Positions 25,270 to 34,504 of a stretch of DNA of 64,000 nt are shown one piece after another. The position numbers were made by a program, and so were the translations under genes. Origin of the DNA: Allobosea sp. OK403 (lineage in GTDB: Bacteria; Pseudomonadota; Alphaproteobacteria; Rhizobiales; Beijerinckiaceae); assembly GCF_900113835.1 (NCBI RefSeq), contig NZ_FOQV01000002.1, positions 62,001 to 126,000 of the forward strand, in the 5' to 3' direction. The notes beneath the pieces were generated by a model, which worked only from the letters and a program-made list of their open reading frames with translations, made no database searches and was not told the origin of the DNA. How positions within the stretch are numbered: the stretch's first letter is position 1; each line of letters begins with the position of its first letter.

Positions 25270-25911
25270 ATGGCAAAGGATATTCTTCGCTACGATCTCA
25301 TGGTGCAGGAGGCACTCAAGGGCGTCGTGCGCAAGATTCTGACCGAGGCCGGCCGCGACGGCCTGCCCGGCGACCATCATTTCTACGTCACCTTCCGTTC
25401 CACCGCGCCTGGCGTGCGGTTGTCGCAGCGCCTGCGCGACAAGCACCCGGAAGAGATGACGATCGTCCTCCAGCACCAGTTCTGGGATCTGAACGTCAGT
25501 GAGCACGCCTTCGAGGTTGGGTTGTCCTTCTCCGGCGTGCCCGAGCGCCTGCTGGTTCCCTTCGACGCGATCACGACATTCTTCGACCCTTCCGTGCAGT
25601 TTGGCCTGAAATTCGAGGCGCAGGACGCCGTCGAAGGCGCAACTGTCGAGGACGATGCGCCAGGTGCGGGCAAGGCACCGCGCGGCGCCGGCTCCGAGCC
25701 GAGCGTCTCCCCGCCCGCCCCCATCGCCCTGCCCGCCAAGGTGACGCCCGCCGGCGTCCCCGCCCTCAAGCTCAAGCCCGCGGAGCGGGATGCCGAACCG
25801 GCAGCCAAGAGCTCCGGCAAGGCAAGCGCCAAGAAGGCCGAGGCGGATGAGGGTGAAGAGGCCGCCAGCGCGCAGGTCGTCAGCCTCGATTCCTTCCGCA
25901 AGAAGACCTGA
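25270..25911 (+). CDS. sspB: ClpXP adaptor SspB (alphaproteobacterial type)
   Basis: Adaptor that binds the ssrA tag and delivers tagged proteins to ClpXP. The 213-residue protein has the SspB fold in residues 1-120: LRYDLMVQEALKGVVRKIL, HHFYVTFRSTAPGVRLSQRL and FDAITTFFDPSVQFGL. A long Ala/Pro/Lys-rich flexible linker follows, then a short C-terminal motif (AQVVSLDSFRKK) that fits the ClpX-docking tail of SspB proteins. It lies about 65 bases after the tmRNA gene, so both halves of the tagging pathway are adjacent. fumC follows by 43 bases. Confidence 0.92.
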   Translation: MAKDILRYDLMVQEALKGVVRKILTEAGRDGLPGDHHFYVTFRSTAPGVRLSQRLRDKHPEEMTIVLQHQFWDLNVSEHAFEVGLSFSGVPERLLVPFDAITTFFDPSVQFGLKFEAQDAVEGATVEDDAPGAGKAPRGAGSEPSVSPPAPIALPAKVTPAGVPALKLKPAERDAEPAAKSSGKASAKKAEADEGEEAASAQVVSLDSFRKKT

Positions 25912-25954
25912 CGCACAAGCAGACCTGACCCACCCGAAAACCTGACGGCGCCCC

Positions 25955-27349
25955 ATGTCCGACACCCGCACCGAAACCGATTCCTTCGGGCCGATCGCCG
26001 TGCCTGCCGATCGTTATTGGGGCGCTCAGACGCAGCGCTCGCTCGAGAATTTCCGCATCGGCGGCGAGCGCGAGCGCATGCCCCTGCCGCTCATCCACGC
26101 ACTCGTGCTGGTCAAGAAGGCCGCCGCCCATGTCAATGCGCGCCTCGGCCTGGTCGAGCAGCGTGTCGCGGGCGCGATCGGCCAGGCGGCGGATGAAGCG
26201 CTCAGCGGCAAGTTCGACGGGCATTTCCCGCTGGTCGTCTGGCAGACGGGCTCGGGCACGCAGACCAATATGAACGTCAACGAGGTGCTGGCGAACCGCG
26301 CCAACGAGATCCTCGGCGTCGGCCTCGGCGCCAAGAGCCCGGTCCACCCCAATGACCACGTCAATCGCGGCCAATCCTCCAACGACTGCTTCCCCACGGC
26401 AATGCATATCGCTGCCGCGCTCGAACTCTCCCGGCTGTTGCTGCCGGCGCTGCGCAACCTCGAAAAGGCGCTGCAGGCCAAGGCCGAAGCCTTCAAGGAT
26501 CTGATCAAGATCGGCCGCACCCATCTCCAGGATGCAACGCCGGTTACGCTCGGCCAGGAATTCTCAGGCTACGCCGCGCAGATCCATCTCGGCATCGGCC
26601 GCATCGAGGCCTCGCTCGGTGGCCTCTACGCGCTGGCGCAGGGCGGCACGGCGGTCGGCACCGGCCTCAACACCCATCACGATTTCGCCGTGCTCTTCGC
26701 CAAGGAAGTCACCGCCTTGACCGGCCTGCCCTTCCGCACAGCCGACAACAAGTTCGAGGCCCTGGCGAGCCATGGCGCGCTGACCGCGGCGCATGGCGCG
26801 CTCGCGGCGCTGGCGTCGGACCTGTTCAAGATCGGCAACGACATCCGCCTGATGGGCTCCGGCCCACGCTCGGGACTTGGCGAGATCAGCCTGCCGGAGA
26901 ACGAGCCCGGCTCCTCGATCATGCCCGGCAAGGTCAACCCGACCCAGGCCGAGGCGCTGACCATGGTCGCGACGCAAGTCCATGGCAATCAGGCGACGAT
27001 CGGCTTCGCCGCGAGCCAGGGCCATTTCGAGCTCAACGTGTTCAAGCCGGTGATCGCCAGTGCCTTCCTGCAATCGGTCCGGCTGCTGGCTGACGCGGCC
27101 GCGAGCTTCCAGGCCCATTGCGTTGAAGGCATCATCGCCAATGAGGACCGCCTGACGGAGCTGCTCTCGCGCTCGCTGATGCTGGTCACCGCGCTGGCGC
27201 CCGCCATCGGCTATGACCAGGCCGCCGGCATTGCCAAGGCCGCCCATCACAACGGCACGACGTTGCGCGAGGAGGCTCTGCGCGCCGGCGTGTCCGGCGA
27301 ATTATTCGACGCGACGGTCAAGCCCGAGCTGATGCTCGGACCCGCCTGA
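25955..27349 (+). CDS. fumC: Class II fumarate hydratase
   Basis: Citric-acid-cycle enzyme converting fumarate and malate; stable, iron-independent homotetramer. The 464-residue length matches FumC. The signature [13 protein letters not shown] is present near 320, with the substrate loops [14 protein letters not shown] and NRGQSSND and the [13 protein letters not shown] segment [12 protein letters not shown]. The N-terminus ([20 protein letters not shown]) is typical. It is co-oriented with sspB and two small genes that often accompany fumC in related bacteria. Confidence 0.96.
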   Translation: MSDTRTETDSFGPIAVPADRYWGAQTQRSLENFRIGGERERMPLPLIHALVLVKKAAAHVNARLGLVEQRVAGAIGQAADEALSGKFDGHFPLVVWQTGSGTQTNMNVNEVLANRANEILGVGLGAKSPVHPNDHVNRGQSSNDCFPTAMHIAAALELSRLLLPALRNLEKALQAKAEAFKDLIKIGRTHLQDATPVTLGQEFSGYAAQIHLGIGRIEASLGGLYALAQGGTAVGTGLNTHHDFAVLFAKEVTALTGLPFRTADNKFEALASHGALTAAHGALAALASDLFKIGNDIRLMGSGPRSGLGEISLPENEPGSSIMPGKVNPTQAEALTMVATQVHGNQATIGFAASQGHFELNVFKPVIASAFLQSVRLLADAAASFQAHCVEGIIANEDRLTELLSRSLMLVTALAPAIGYDQAAGIAKAAHHNGTTLREEALRAGVSGELFDATVKPELMLGPA

Positions 27350-27363
27350 ACACGGAGCGCGCC

Positions 27364-27555
27364 ATGGCCGAGATCATCAATCTCCGCCGCGCCCGCAAGC
27401 AGCGCGCCCGGCAGGACGCCGAGGACCAGGCGCAGCAGAACCGCATCGCCTTCGGCCGCAGCAAGGCCGAACGCAGCCTGAGTGAAGCCGAGCGCGACAA
27501 GGCCACCCGGGAACTCGACGGCCACCGGCTCGACGGCGACGCCCCGAAGCGATGA
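27364..27555 (+). CDS. DUF4169 family small protein
   Basis: A 63-residue very basic and acidic helical protein beginning AEIINLRRARKQRARQ, the hallmark of DUF4169 proteins in Hyphomicrobiales. It is soluble, predicted as one or two long charged helices, with no known function. It lies 14 bases after fumC and its last bases overlap the next gene (ATGA), so the three are one transcription unit. It could be a nucleic-acid-associated protein judging by charge, but that is only inference. Confidence 0.8.
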   Translation: MAEIINLRRARKQRARQDAEDQAQQNRIAFGRSKAERSLSEAERDKATRELDGHRLDGDAPKR

Positions 27556-27776
27556 GCCGCGAGCGCAAGCACTCGCTCTCCATCGCCGGCCACCGTACGA
27601 GCGTCTCGCTCGAGGATCCGTTCTGGACCGCCCTGAAGGAGATCGCGGCAGCCGAGGGGCGCACGATGGCAGCCCTGATCGTCGAGATCGATTCCCGGCG
27701 CGAGGGCAACAACCTCTCTTCGGCGCTGCGCCTGCATGTGCTCGCACATTACCGCCGGCTCGCCGCCGGGGCGTAA
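27552..27776 (+). CDS. Ribbon-helix-helix domain protein
   Basis: A 74-residue protein with a ribbon-helix-helix fold: beta strand HRTSVSLEDPFW, then helices LKEIAAAEGRTMAALIVEID and LSSALRLHVLAHYRRLA. Such proteins (RHH_4 family) bind DNA as dimers. It overlaps the DUF4169 gene by 4 bases and probably acts with it or is simply co-expressed. No toxin gene adjoins it, so an antitoxin role is not supported. The target is unknown. Confidence 0.82.
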   Translation: MSRERKHSLSIAGHRTSVSLEDPFWTALKEIAAAEGRTMAALIVEIDSRREGNNLSSALRLHVLAHYRRLAAGA

Positions 27777-27873
27777 GCGCCGCGACATATAAAAGCCGTG
27801 CAATCCTAGCGGCTTGCAGCGCAATATTGAATCAAATCGCCAACGACTTGAATCACTCTGAGAAGAACTTGAA

Positions 27874-30800
27874 TCAGTTTGGCTGGACACTGCGCGAAAG
27901 CGGCCGCGGCACGGATTCAATCGCCATCGGAGGTGGCAGGGGCGGCACTGCGTTGCCCGGCCTCGCTGGCTGAAGATCGGGTTCCGGAAAATTCGCGCGC
28001 GGCGCACTGGGCAGCACCAGCGGGCCGGGCTGTTGCGGTTGCGTCGTCCCGCGAGCCGCAGCCGCTCGGGCGCGCTCCTCAGCCTCGGACCGGCCACGCG
28101 CCTCCAGCTCCTGCCGGGCCTGCTCGGCTCGCTTGCTGTCCTCGGCCTTCTTCTCCTCGGCCATGCGACGCAGCTCATCGAGGCGCTTTGCCTCCTCTGC
28201 CCGCTTCTCCTCTGCGAGCTTGCGCTCTTCCTCGGCCTTGATGAACTCGGCGAGCTTGCGCTCGTTCTCGCGCATCTCGCGCTCGGCCCGGAGCCGCCGC
28301 GAGTTGGCCGCCCGCTCGCGCGCATCGGCCTCGAAAGCTTCGACGCGCTCGATCTCGCGCGCCAGGGCACGGGCGGCGACCGCATTGGACAGCGCCCCGA
28401 CGTCGGTCTCGCGCTGCGGCGCCGAGAGCGGCCCGCGCCAGGCGACGCCGATCTGCGGCGCATCGGTCGGCCAGCCCTTCGGCAGGCCTCCAAGCGGCCG
28501 CAGGCCCAAGCGCAGATCGGCGGTCAGGGCGCGCAGGTCGATGAGGCCGGTCGTCTCCGCGCGCAAGCCGCTGCGCTCGAAGCTGAATGGCTGCAGCCGC
28601 GCGAGCCCGCCGGCCAGCGTGAAGGGCAAGGTTACGTCCCCGAGCGCCCAGGCACCACTGTCGAGCGCCTCGCCGAGACGACCCTGCAATCGCGCCGTCT
28701 CGCTCTCGGAGGCGTCTTCGCCCGTTGCGGCAATGACGCGCGAATAGGCTGCCGGATCGAAGCGCGACAGGCTGGCGCCGGTCAGCGTCACGGAGCCGGC
28801 TCCGCCGAGCCCAGCGATCAACCGCGCCGGGCTTTCGCCGGAGCCGCCGGCCTCGACCTGACCGGACAGCTTGCCGCCGAGCGCGCCATTCGTCAGCGCC
28901 GCGAGATCGAGCTGGGTCAGTCCGATACGGCCAGAAAGCTGCGCCAGCCCGCCCTCGCGGCGCAACGCGACGCGGCCCGATAGGGTGCCGCCGCCATAGG
29001 CTCCCGTCAGATCCTCGATGCTCGCCCCGTCGCGGTCGGCCTGGAGCGTGAAGCGGGCGTCGCGCAGCGTGACGCCGTCGCTTGCGATGAGCGAGGCGGC
29101 CTCGACCGCGAGCTTGAGATCGCCGAGCCCAATGACAGGGCCAAAACGGGCGGTCGACCAGGTCGAACCCGGCGCCGCCGGGCTTGCACCCAGCGCGCCG
29201 CCGAGCAGGGCACGCAGATCCAGGCCCGGCAGTGACAGCCGGCCCGACAACCCGCCATCGCGCGCCATGACGACAGCCCCCTTGGCGCTGACGCCGCCGA
29301 GATTGGCAACGAGATCGTCGAGCGCGACGCCGTCGGGGTTGAAGCCGACGCGACCGCTCGCATCGAACAGCCCATCCGGCATCAATCGCGCCGGCCCTTC
29401 GGGCAGGATCTGGCCGGGACGGTCCGCCTGCAGGCTCAACCGCGCGGCATTGCCCCCCTCGCCTTCCAGCACCAGCGAAAGGCCGGGCCCCGCGAGCGAA
29501 CCCATCAAGCGGCCGGGCTGCTGCTCCAGGGTGAAACGGCCGGGACCGCCGAGCTGCGGCGCGGGCAGACCCAGTGCCGCGAAGACCTGGCGCCGGTCGC
29601 TGATGTCGAAGCGCAAACCGGCATTGCGCCATGCGCCGGAAGGGTCGAGCCGGCCATTGACCGCAAGCGCGCCGGCCTGTGCCATGCCCTCGGCCGCGAT
29701 CCCCGTCTCACCTCCGGCCGAGCGCGTCAGGCGAAAACTCGCATCCAGCCGGGAGAGCCCATCGCCTGCGCGCGCCAGCGCCTGCCGGGCCACTTCCGGC
29801 AGCAACGGGCCGGCCAGCGCGGCCAATGTCTCGAAGCGCGGAGCGCGGATGCGGCCGGAGATCTCGCCGCCCTCGGCCAGCAAGGCGCCCGAGCCCGTGA
29901 CCGCGACGCCGCCGAAGCCCTCGATCGCAAGCCGGCTGAGCCGCCAGACCGCGCCCTCGCGGCGCAGATCGAGGTTGGCCGAGCCCGCAGGCGCATTGCG
30001 GAAGCGGGCATTGGTCAAGGCGAGATCAAGCGCGAGATCGCGCCCGCCGACGAGCCCGGCCAGACTCTCGGCCGGAGGCAGCATGTTGAGGTCGAGACCA
30101 TTGAGCGCAAGCTTCGCCGCCAGGCGCTCGGCCACGATATCGCCGGAGCCCTCCAGCCTCAGACCCGACGAACCCGTCACCAAGAGCCGCTCGAACGCGA
30201 CCCGCCCGCCATCCCAGGCACCTACCGCCTCTGCGTCGATCTGGCCCAGCCCCGCGACGAGGTCGGCCAGAGCCGGGTCGAGCCCGGCCCGTGCGAGCAC
30301 GAGCGCAACACGGCGGGCATCCTCGGCCTTGAGGTTGAGACGGCCGGCAATACCCTTGGCATCCGCAGCCCCGGTCGCCCCGACCAGCGCGCCCGCGACC
30401 CGGACGGAAGCCGCAGCGCTGCTCAAGCCACCTTCATCGAGCCGCCCACGCAGCCCGAAAGCCGAGAAATCCTCGCCGCGCCAGATCAACTGGTCGAGGT
30501 CGAGGCTGACGTCGAACGGACCGGGCAATGCGTGGAGCGCGTGCTCGAAACCGGCACGTTCGGAGAGCGCCTTCGTCAGCGCATCGAGATCGAGCCGACG
30601 CGCCCTGAGCGCCAGCGAGCCTGTCCCGCCCGCTGGAAAAAACTGGCCCTCGCCTTCGAGCCGCACGGCGCCACCACCAATGTCGAGCACCAGGCCGGCG
30701 AGGTCGAGCTGCTTGCTGCTGCCGCTGACGCGTCCGGCCAGGCTGAGCGCGCCACCAGGTGCCAGCGTGAAGGCTCCCTCCAGCCCGGCACTGATGCCGT

Positions 30801-31473
30801 CCTGAACGGCCGGGAGCAGGAAATTGCCGTCGAAGCCGATCTGGATGGCGTCGCCCGTGATCGAAGCCTTGGCGCGCAGGCGGCCATCGGGCTCGATCGC
30901 ACCTGTGGTGATGCGCAGCGACGAACCCGCGACTTCGCCCTCGATCCGCCAGGGCCCGGCGAGGCTGACGGCGGAGACTTCGGCCGCGACGGGCATCAAC
31001 GTCACCGGCGCCTTGCCGGCATCGCGCCAGATCAGCGCCGAACGCCGGATGCTGAGCTTGTCGAGGCTGGTATGCGCCGGCAGGCCACCGCCAACGCTTG
31101 CCGGGAGGCGGATGGCTCCCGCCTCGTCGACGACGATGGAGAGCGTCGCGCCCTCCGCCTGCGCGTCGGCGAAGCGGAAATCGCCGCGCGCCAGGGCCGA
31201 TAGCGCCAGCTCGACGGTCAACTGCTCGACGGCGACCGAGCTCGCCGCCTCGGGCGCGCCGCCGACCCGGACATCGCTCAGGGTCAGGCGCGGCGACGGC
31301 AATAGGCGCAAGCCGATGCCGCCGGCGACGCGCGTCTCGACGCCGAGCACAGAGCTGAGCCGCGCCTCGATCTGCGGCCGATAGCCTCGCCAGTCGACGA
31401 AGCCCGGTCCGATCAAGGCGGTAAGCAGCGCCAGCACGAGCAGGCCGGCCAGGACTGTCAGAGTCTCACGCAA
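27874..31473 (-). CDS. Large AsmA-family protein
   Basis: A 1199-residue inner-membrane-anchored periplasmic protein. It has an N-terminal helix (about 5-25), then the AsmA N-domain (DWRGYRPQIEARLSSVLG, PSPRLTLSDVRVGG). Hundreds of residues of repeating amphipathic beta strands rich in Gly/Leu/Ala follow, ending in an AsmA-C-like region (RLGLRPLGGLP). AsmA-like proteins form bridges that move lipid between membranes. Unusual here is a C-terminal Ala/Arg/Glu/Lys coiled coil of about 120 residues (ERVEAFEADARERAANSRR onward), then a Pro-rich tail. It stands alone; the flanking gaps hold no gene. Confidence 0.88.
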   Translation of the reverse strand: MRETLTVLAGLLVLALLTALIGPGFVDWRGYRPQIEARLSSVLGVETRVAGGIGLRLLPSPRLTLSDVRVGGAPEAASSVAVEQLTVELALSALARGDFRFADAQAEGATLSIVVDEAGAIRLPASVGGGLPAHTSLDKLSIRRSALIWRDAGKAPVTLMPVAAEVSAVSLAGPWRIEGEVAGSSLRITTGAIEPDGRLRAKASITGDAIQIGFDGNFLLPAVQDGISAGLEGAFTLAPGGALSLAGRVSGSSKQLDLAGLVLDIGGGAVRLEGEGQFFPAGGTGSLALRARRLDLDALTKALSERAGFEHALHALPGPFDVSLDLDQLIWRGEDFSAFGLRGRLDEGGLSSAAASVRVAGALVGATGAADAKGIAGRLNLKAEDARRVALVLARAGLDPALADLVAGLGQIDAEAVGAWDGGRVAFERLLVTGSSGLRLEGSGDIVAERLAAKLALNGLDLNMLPPAESLAGLVGGRDLALDLALTNARFRNAPAGSANLDLRREGAVWRLSRLAIEGFGGVAVTGSGALLAEGGEISGRIRAPRFETLAALAGPLLPEVARQALARAGDGLSRLDASFRLTRSAGGETGIAAEGMAQAGALAVNGRLDPSGAWRNAGLRFDISDRRQVFAALGLPAPQLGGPGRFTLEQQPGRLMGSLAGPGLSLVLEGEGGNAARLSLQADRPGQILPEGPARLMPDGLFDASGRVGFNPDGVALDDLVANLGGVSAKGAVVMARDGGLSGRLSLPGLDLRALLGGALGASPAAPGSTWSTARFGPVIGLGDLKLAVEAASLIASDGVTLRDARFTLQADRDGASIEDLTGAYGGGTLSGRVALRREGGLAQLSGRIGLTQLDLAALTNGALGGKLSGQVEAGGSGESPARLIAGLGGAGSVTLTGASLSRFDPAAYSRVIAATGEDASESETARLQGRLGEALDSGAWALGDVTLPFTLAGGLARLQPFSFERSGLRAETTGLIDLRALTADLRLGLRPLGGLPKGWPTDAPQIGVAWRGPLSAPQRETDVGALSNAVAARALAREIERVEAFEADARERAANSRRLRAEREMRENERKLAEFIKAEEERKLAEEKRAEEAKRLDELRRMAEEKKAEDSKRAEQARQELEARGRSEAEERARAAAARGTTQPQQPGPLVLPSAPRANFPEPDLQPARPGNAVPPLPPPMAIESVPRPLSRSVQPN

Positions 31474-31610
31474 CGGCGGGCTGTGTCCTCGTCGTTTCGG
31501 ATCCAGGCATTTCAGGCTTCAGCATGTCAGGCCTCGCGATCATGCCGCCACGTCGCGGCAAGATCACGACATTTCGCTCCCGGGAAGCAGCCCTCCACGG
31601 CTACGGCGCT

Positions 31611-33059
31611 TCACAGCGCGATGATCTTGCCCGGGTTGAGGATGTTCTGCGGGTCGAGCGAGCGCTTCAGCGTCCGCATCACCGCGAGTGCCGGCGCACC
31701 ATGCTCGGCCTCGAGATATTTGATCTTCTTCTGGCCGACGCCATGCTCGCCGGTGCAGGTGCCGCCCATGGCGAGCGCGCGCTTGACCAGGCGGTCGATG
31801 AAGCCCTGGCTGCGCGCGACCTCCTCGGGATCGTTCAGATCGACGATCGGCTGGGTGTGGAAATTACCGTCGCCGACATGGCCGGCGATCGGCGCAATCA
31901 GGCCCATAGCGTCGATGTCGCGCTTGGTCTCCTCGACGCATTCAGCCAGTCGCGAGATCGGCACGCAGACATCGGTGGCGACGGAATCGAAGCCCGGCCG
32001 CAGCGCCTTGGCGGCCCAATAGGCATCGTGCCGCGCCTGCCAGAGTTTCGAGCGGTCTTCGGCCTTGGTCGCCCAGTCGAACGGTCCGCCGCCATACTCG
32101 GCCGCGATCTCGCCGAAACGCTCCGCCTGCTCCTTCACGCCGGCTTCCGAGCCGTGGAACTCGACGAAGAGCATGGTGGTTTCGGGTAGGCCGAGCTTGG
32201 AGTGCAGGTTGACGCCGCGGATCATCACATCATCGAGCAATTCGATGCGCGCCACCGGCAGGCCGGACTGGATCGTGACGATGGTCGCGTCGCACGCCGC
32301 CTTGACCGAGGGAAACGGGCAGACGCCGGCCGAGATCGCCTCGGGAATGCCGTGCAGCTTCAGCGTGACCTCGGTGATGATGCCAAGCGTGCCTTCCGAA
32401 CCGACGAGCAGGCGGGTGAGGTCGTATCCGGCCGAGGTTTTCCGCGCCCGCGTCGAGGTCTTCACGATCGAACCGTCGGCCATCACGGCGGTCAACGCCA
32501 GGACATTGTCCTTCATCGTGCCGTAGCGCACGGCGTTGGTGCCCGAGGCCCGCGTCGCCGCCATGCCGCCGATCGAGGCGTCGGCGCCGGGGTCGATCGG
32601 GAAGAACAGGCCCTGATCGCGCAGGTTCTCGTTCAATTCCTTGCGAGTGACGCCGGCCTCGACCACACAGTCGAGATCCTCGCCATGGACGGCGATGATC
32701 CGCTTCATCTGGCTCATATCGATGCAGACGCCGCCAAAGGGCGCGTTGACATGGCCTTCCAGCGAGGTGCCGGTGCCGAACGCGATGACCGGCACGCCAT
32801 GGACGCCGCAGAGCTTGACGATCTCGGCCACCTCTTCCGTGCTCTGCGGGAACACGACGGCATCGGGCGGCTGGTTCGGGATCCAAGTCAATGTATGACC
32901 ATGCTGCTGGCGCACGGCCAGGCTGGTGACGAGCCGGTTGCCGAAAGCGGCCGCCAGAGCGCGCGTCACGGCCGCGACGGCCTCGGGCGAAGGCGGCAGC
33001 GTTGCGGCTGAAGCGGGGGTGTCATGAAGGGCAGCGGCGGGCAAGCTCATTGTCAACAT
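31611..33059 (-). CDS. FAD-linked D-lactate/glycolate-type dehydrogenase
   Basis: Flavoprotein of 482 residues in the GlcD/Dld family, oxidising a 2-hydroxy acid and passing electrons to cytochrome or quinone. The PCMH FAD domain is clear: VIAFGTGTSLEGHV, DPGADASIGGMAATRASGTN and LVGSEGTLGIITEVTLKL. The C-terminal cap has HVGDGNFHTQPIVD and CTGEHGVGQKKIKYL, with the histidines typical for the 2-hydroxy-acid site. It has no Fe-S domain, unlike full GlcDEF partners, and no such genes adjoin. ATG at 33059 or 33050 are both possible. Confidence 0.9.
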   Translation of the reverse strand: MLTMSLPAAALHDTPASAATLPPSPEAVAAVTRALAAAFGNRLVTSLAVRQQHGHTLTWIPNQPPDAVVFPQSTEEVAEIVKLCGVHGVPVIAFGTGTSLEGHVNAPFGGVCIDMSQMKRIIAVHGEDLDCVVEAGVTRKELNENLRDQGLFFPIDPGADASIGGMAATRASGTNAVRYGTMKDNVLALTAVMADGSIVKTSTRARKTSAGYDLTRLLVGSEGTLGIITEVTLKLHGIPEAISAGVCPFPSVKAACDATIVTIQSGLPVARIELLDDVMIRGVNLHSKLGLPETTMLFVEFHGSEAGVKEQAERFGEIAAEYGGGPFDWATKAEDRSKLWQARHDAYWAAKALRPGFDSVATDVCVPISRLAECVEETKRDIDAMGLIAPIAGHVGDGNFHTQPIVDLNDPEEVARSQGFIDRLVKRALAMGGTCTGEHGVGQKKIKYLEAEHGAPALAVMRTLKRSLDPQNILNPGKIIAL

Positions 33060-33300
33060 CCGGTTCTAGCGCTTAGACTTGGAACTATTCGGTTTCGCAG
33101 ATGGTCACGATCTCGACACCAGCATGGCGAAGAATGCTCTCTTGCCTCACCGCCGGGCTGACGGCAAACAGGATTGGTGCATAGTAGACCATGCCGACAC
33201 GGAATGGGCAGCCGCAATGACGCGGTTGCGGATTGATCATCATCTAGGTGTCGCGGACGGGCTGCCCCCGTCGGTGTGGCGTTGAGTAGGGAGGGCGACC

Positions 33301-33861
33301 GTGAAAGACGATATCCGCGCTCCCGCGCTGTTCTTTGCGCCCTTCGTCTCATCGGCCATGCGGATCGAGCCGCAATGGATCGACTATAACGGCCATCTCA
33401 ACATGGCCTATTATCATGTGCTGTTCGACAGGGCCGTCGACGAGGTGTTCTCGCTCGTCGGGCTGAACCAGGACTATCTCGAGACGCGCCACGCCTCCTG
33501 CTTCACAGCCGAATGCCATGTCCTCTACAAGCGCGAACTGACCGAGGGCGACCAGGTCCGCGTCACCGCACAACTCATCGCCTTCGACGACAAGCGGCTG
33601 CACTACTATCTCGAAATGCGCCACGCCCATGAAGGCTGGCTCGCCGCCACCAGCGAGAACCTCTCGCTGCATGTCGACATGACGAGCCGCAAGGTCACGC
33701 CCTTCCCGCCCGACATCCTGGCCAATCTCGCGCTGATGAAGGCCTCCCACAGCATGATGCCGCTGCCCGCCACGATCGGCCGGATCATCGGCATGCCCAA
33801 GCGCACCGCGATCACGGTCGAGGGCATGACCGGCGAACGCGAGACCGAAACCCGGCATTGA
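33301..33861 (+). CDS. Hotdog-fold thioesterase (4HBT-2 type)
   Basis: A 186-residue cytosolic acyl-CoA thioesterase-like protein. The catalytic-region motif is WIDYNGHLNMAYY (near 22-34), with ECHVLYKRELTEGDQVRVTA and the long central helix FDRAVDEVFSLVG as in 4-hydroxybenzoyl-CoA thioesterase relatives. The C-terminal 40 residues are extra. GTG start with GGGAGGG 6 bases upstream. It is divergent from the dehydrogenase gene; the 241 bases between them carry no convincing gene. The acyl substrate is unknown. Confidence 0.85.
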   Translation: MKDDIRAPALFFAPFVSSAMRIEPQWIDYNGHLNMAYYHVLFDRAVDEVFSLVGLNQDYLETRHASCFTAECHVLYKRELTEGDQVRVTAQLIAFDDKRLHYYLEMRHAHEGWLAATSENLSLHVDMTSRKVTPFPPDILANLALMKASHSMMPLPATIGRIIGMPKRTAITVEGMTGERETETRH

Positions 33862-34026
33862 GCTGGGCCCGTGCGCCATTGCGGAGCAGGCCGCAGGCCT
33901 GATCCGAAGTAGGGCGTGGACGCAAGGATTTCGTCAGCGGGCCGAACCCGTTGCCCCTCCCGAACCTCCGGGAAGTCCGCGCGGTCGCCTCAACGCCGAC
34001 ATCGCGCATCGGCTCAACAACTTTAG

Positions 34027-34446
34027 CTAGGCGGGGACGAGCCCGTGGCGCAGCATGACCTCTTTCGCCTTGGCCAGGTCAGGCTTGCCCGGCACGTTGA
34101 TTACGTCCGCGATCTCTTCGAAATAGCCGCGTCCAATCGTTCCCGGGGTGATCACGGCTAAGGCCCGCGCCGTGCCCTCGGTCAGGTTCTCGTGATGATG
34201 GATGCTGCCGCGAGGGATGAAGACAGCATCGCCGACGCCCAGTTCCTGCTTGCGACCATCGACGGTGATCAGCAGAACGCCCTCAAGCCCATAAAGGATT
34301 TCATCCGCATCCCGGTGGTAGTGGGGTGCGGGCACGCGGGCGTGGGACGGCACGGTGAACTCAAACACGGTGGCGCCCTCACCGGTCACCAGGAACCGCA
34401 GTTCCAACTGCCCGATCCGCACAATATCGCGGCCATTCGCTTCCAT
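34027..34446 (-). CDS. Cupin-domain protein, divergent from a MarR gene
   Basis: Single-domain cupin of 139 residues. Metal-site pattern PAPHYHRDADEILYGLEG (two His and a Glu) and IPRGSIHHHENLT (further His). It may be a dioxygenase, isomerase or small-molecule-binding cupin. It starts 58 bases from the MarR gene, with two palindromic operator-like sites between. The cupin is therefore the likely target of MarR control, perhaps in handling an aromatic or reactive compound. The 165 bases downstream to the thioesterase are featureless. Confidence 0.85.
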   Translation of the reverse strand: MEANGRDIVRIGQLELRFLVTGEGATVFEFTVPSHARVPAPHYHRDADEILYGLEGVLLITVDGRKQELGVGDAVFIPRGSIHHHENLTEGTARALAVITPGTIGRGYFEEIADVINVPGKPDLAKAKEVMLRHGLVPA

Positions 34447-34461
34447 CGCCGGCTCCCTTCT

Positions 34462-34500
34462 TGTAAAGTAGCTTTACAGAAAAACGTAAAGCGACTTTAC
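34462..34500. promoter_or_regulatory. Double palindromic operator between cupin and marR
   Basis: Site 1 at 34462-34478: TGTAAAG-TAG-CTTTACA (7-3-7, perfect arms). Site 2 at 34486-34500: GTAAAG-CGA-CTTTAC (6-3-6). The centres lie 23 bases apart, about two helical turns, so two dimers could sit on the same face. Site 2 ends four bases before the MarR ATG. MarR proteins bind dyads of this size. Confidence 0.8.
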
Positions 34501-34504
34501 AAAT

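Noticed and set aside
25141-25971. A 276-codon minus-strand frame opposite sspB
   Set aside because: It shadows sspB and reaches back to the tmRNA; sspB has clear family motifs on the plus strand.
27364-27776. A toxin-antitoxin pair (DUF4169 plus ribbon-helix-helix)
   Set aside because: The order and partners fit a fumC-linked conserved pair; there is no toxin-like fold.
28175-29632. A 485-codon frame inside the AsmA-like gene
   Set aside because: Arg/Pro/Ala-rich shadow of the real frame, typical of GC-rich DNA.
33079-33285. A 68-codon plus-strand frame between the dehydrogenase and thioesterase genes
   Set aside because: No ribosome site, no motif and no reason to prefer it over promoter DNA.
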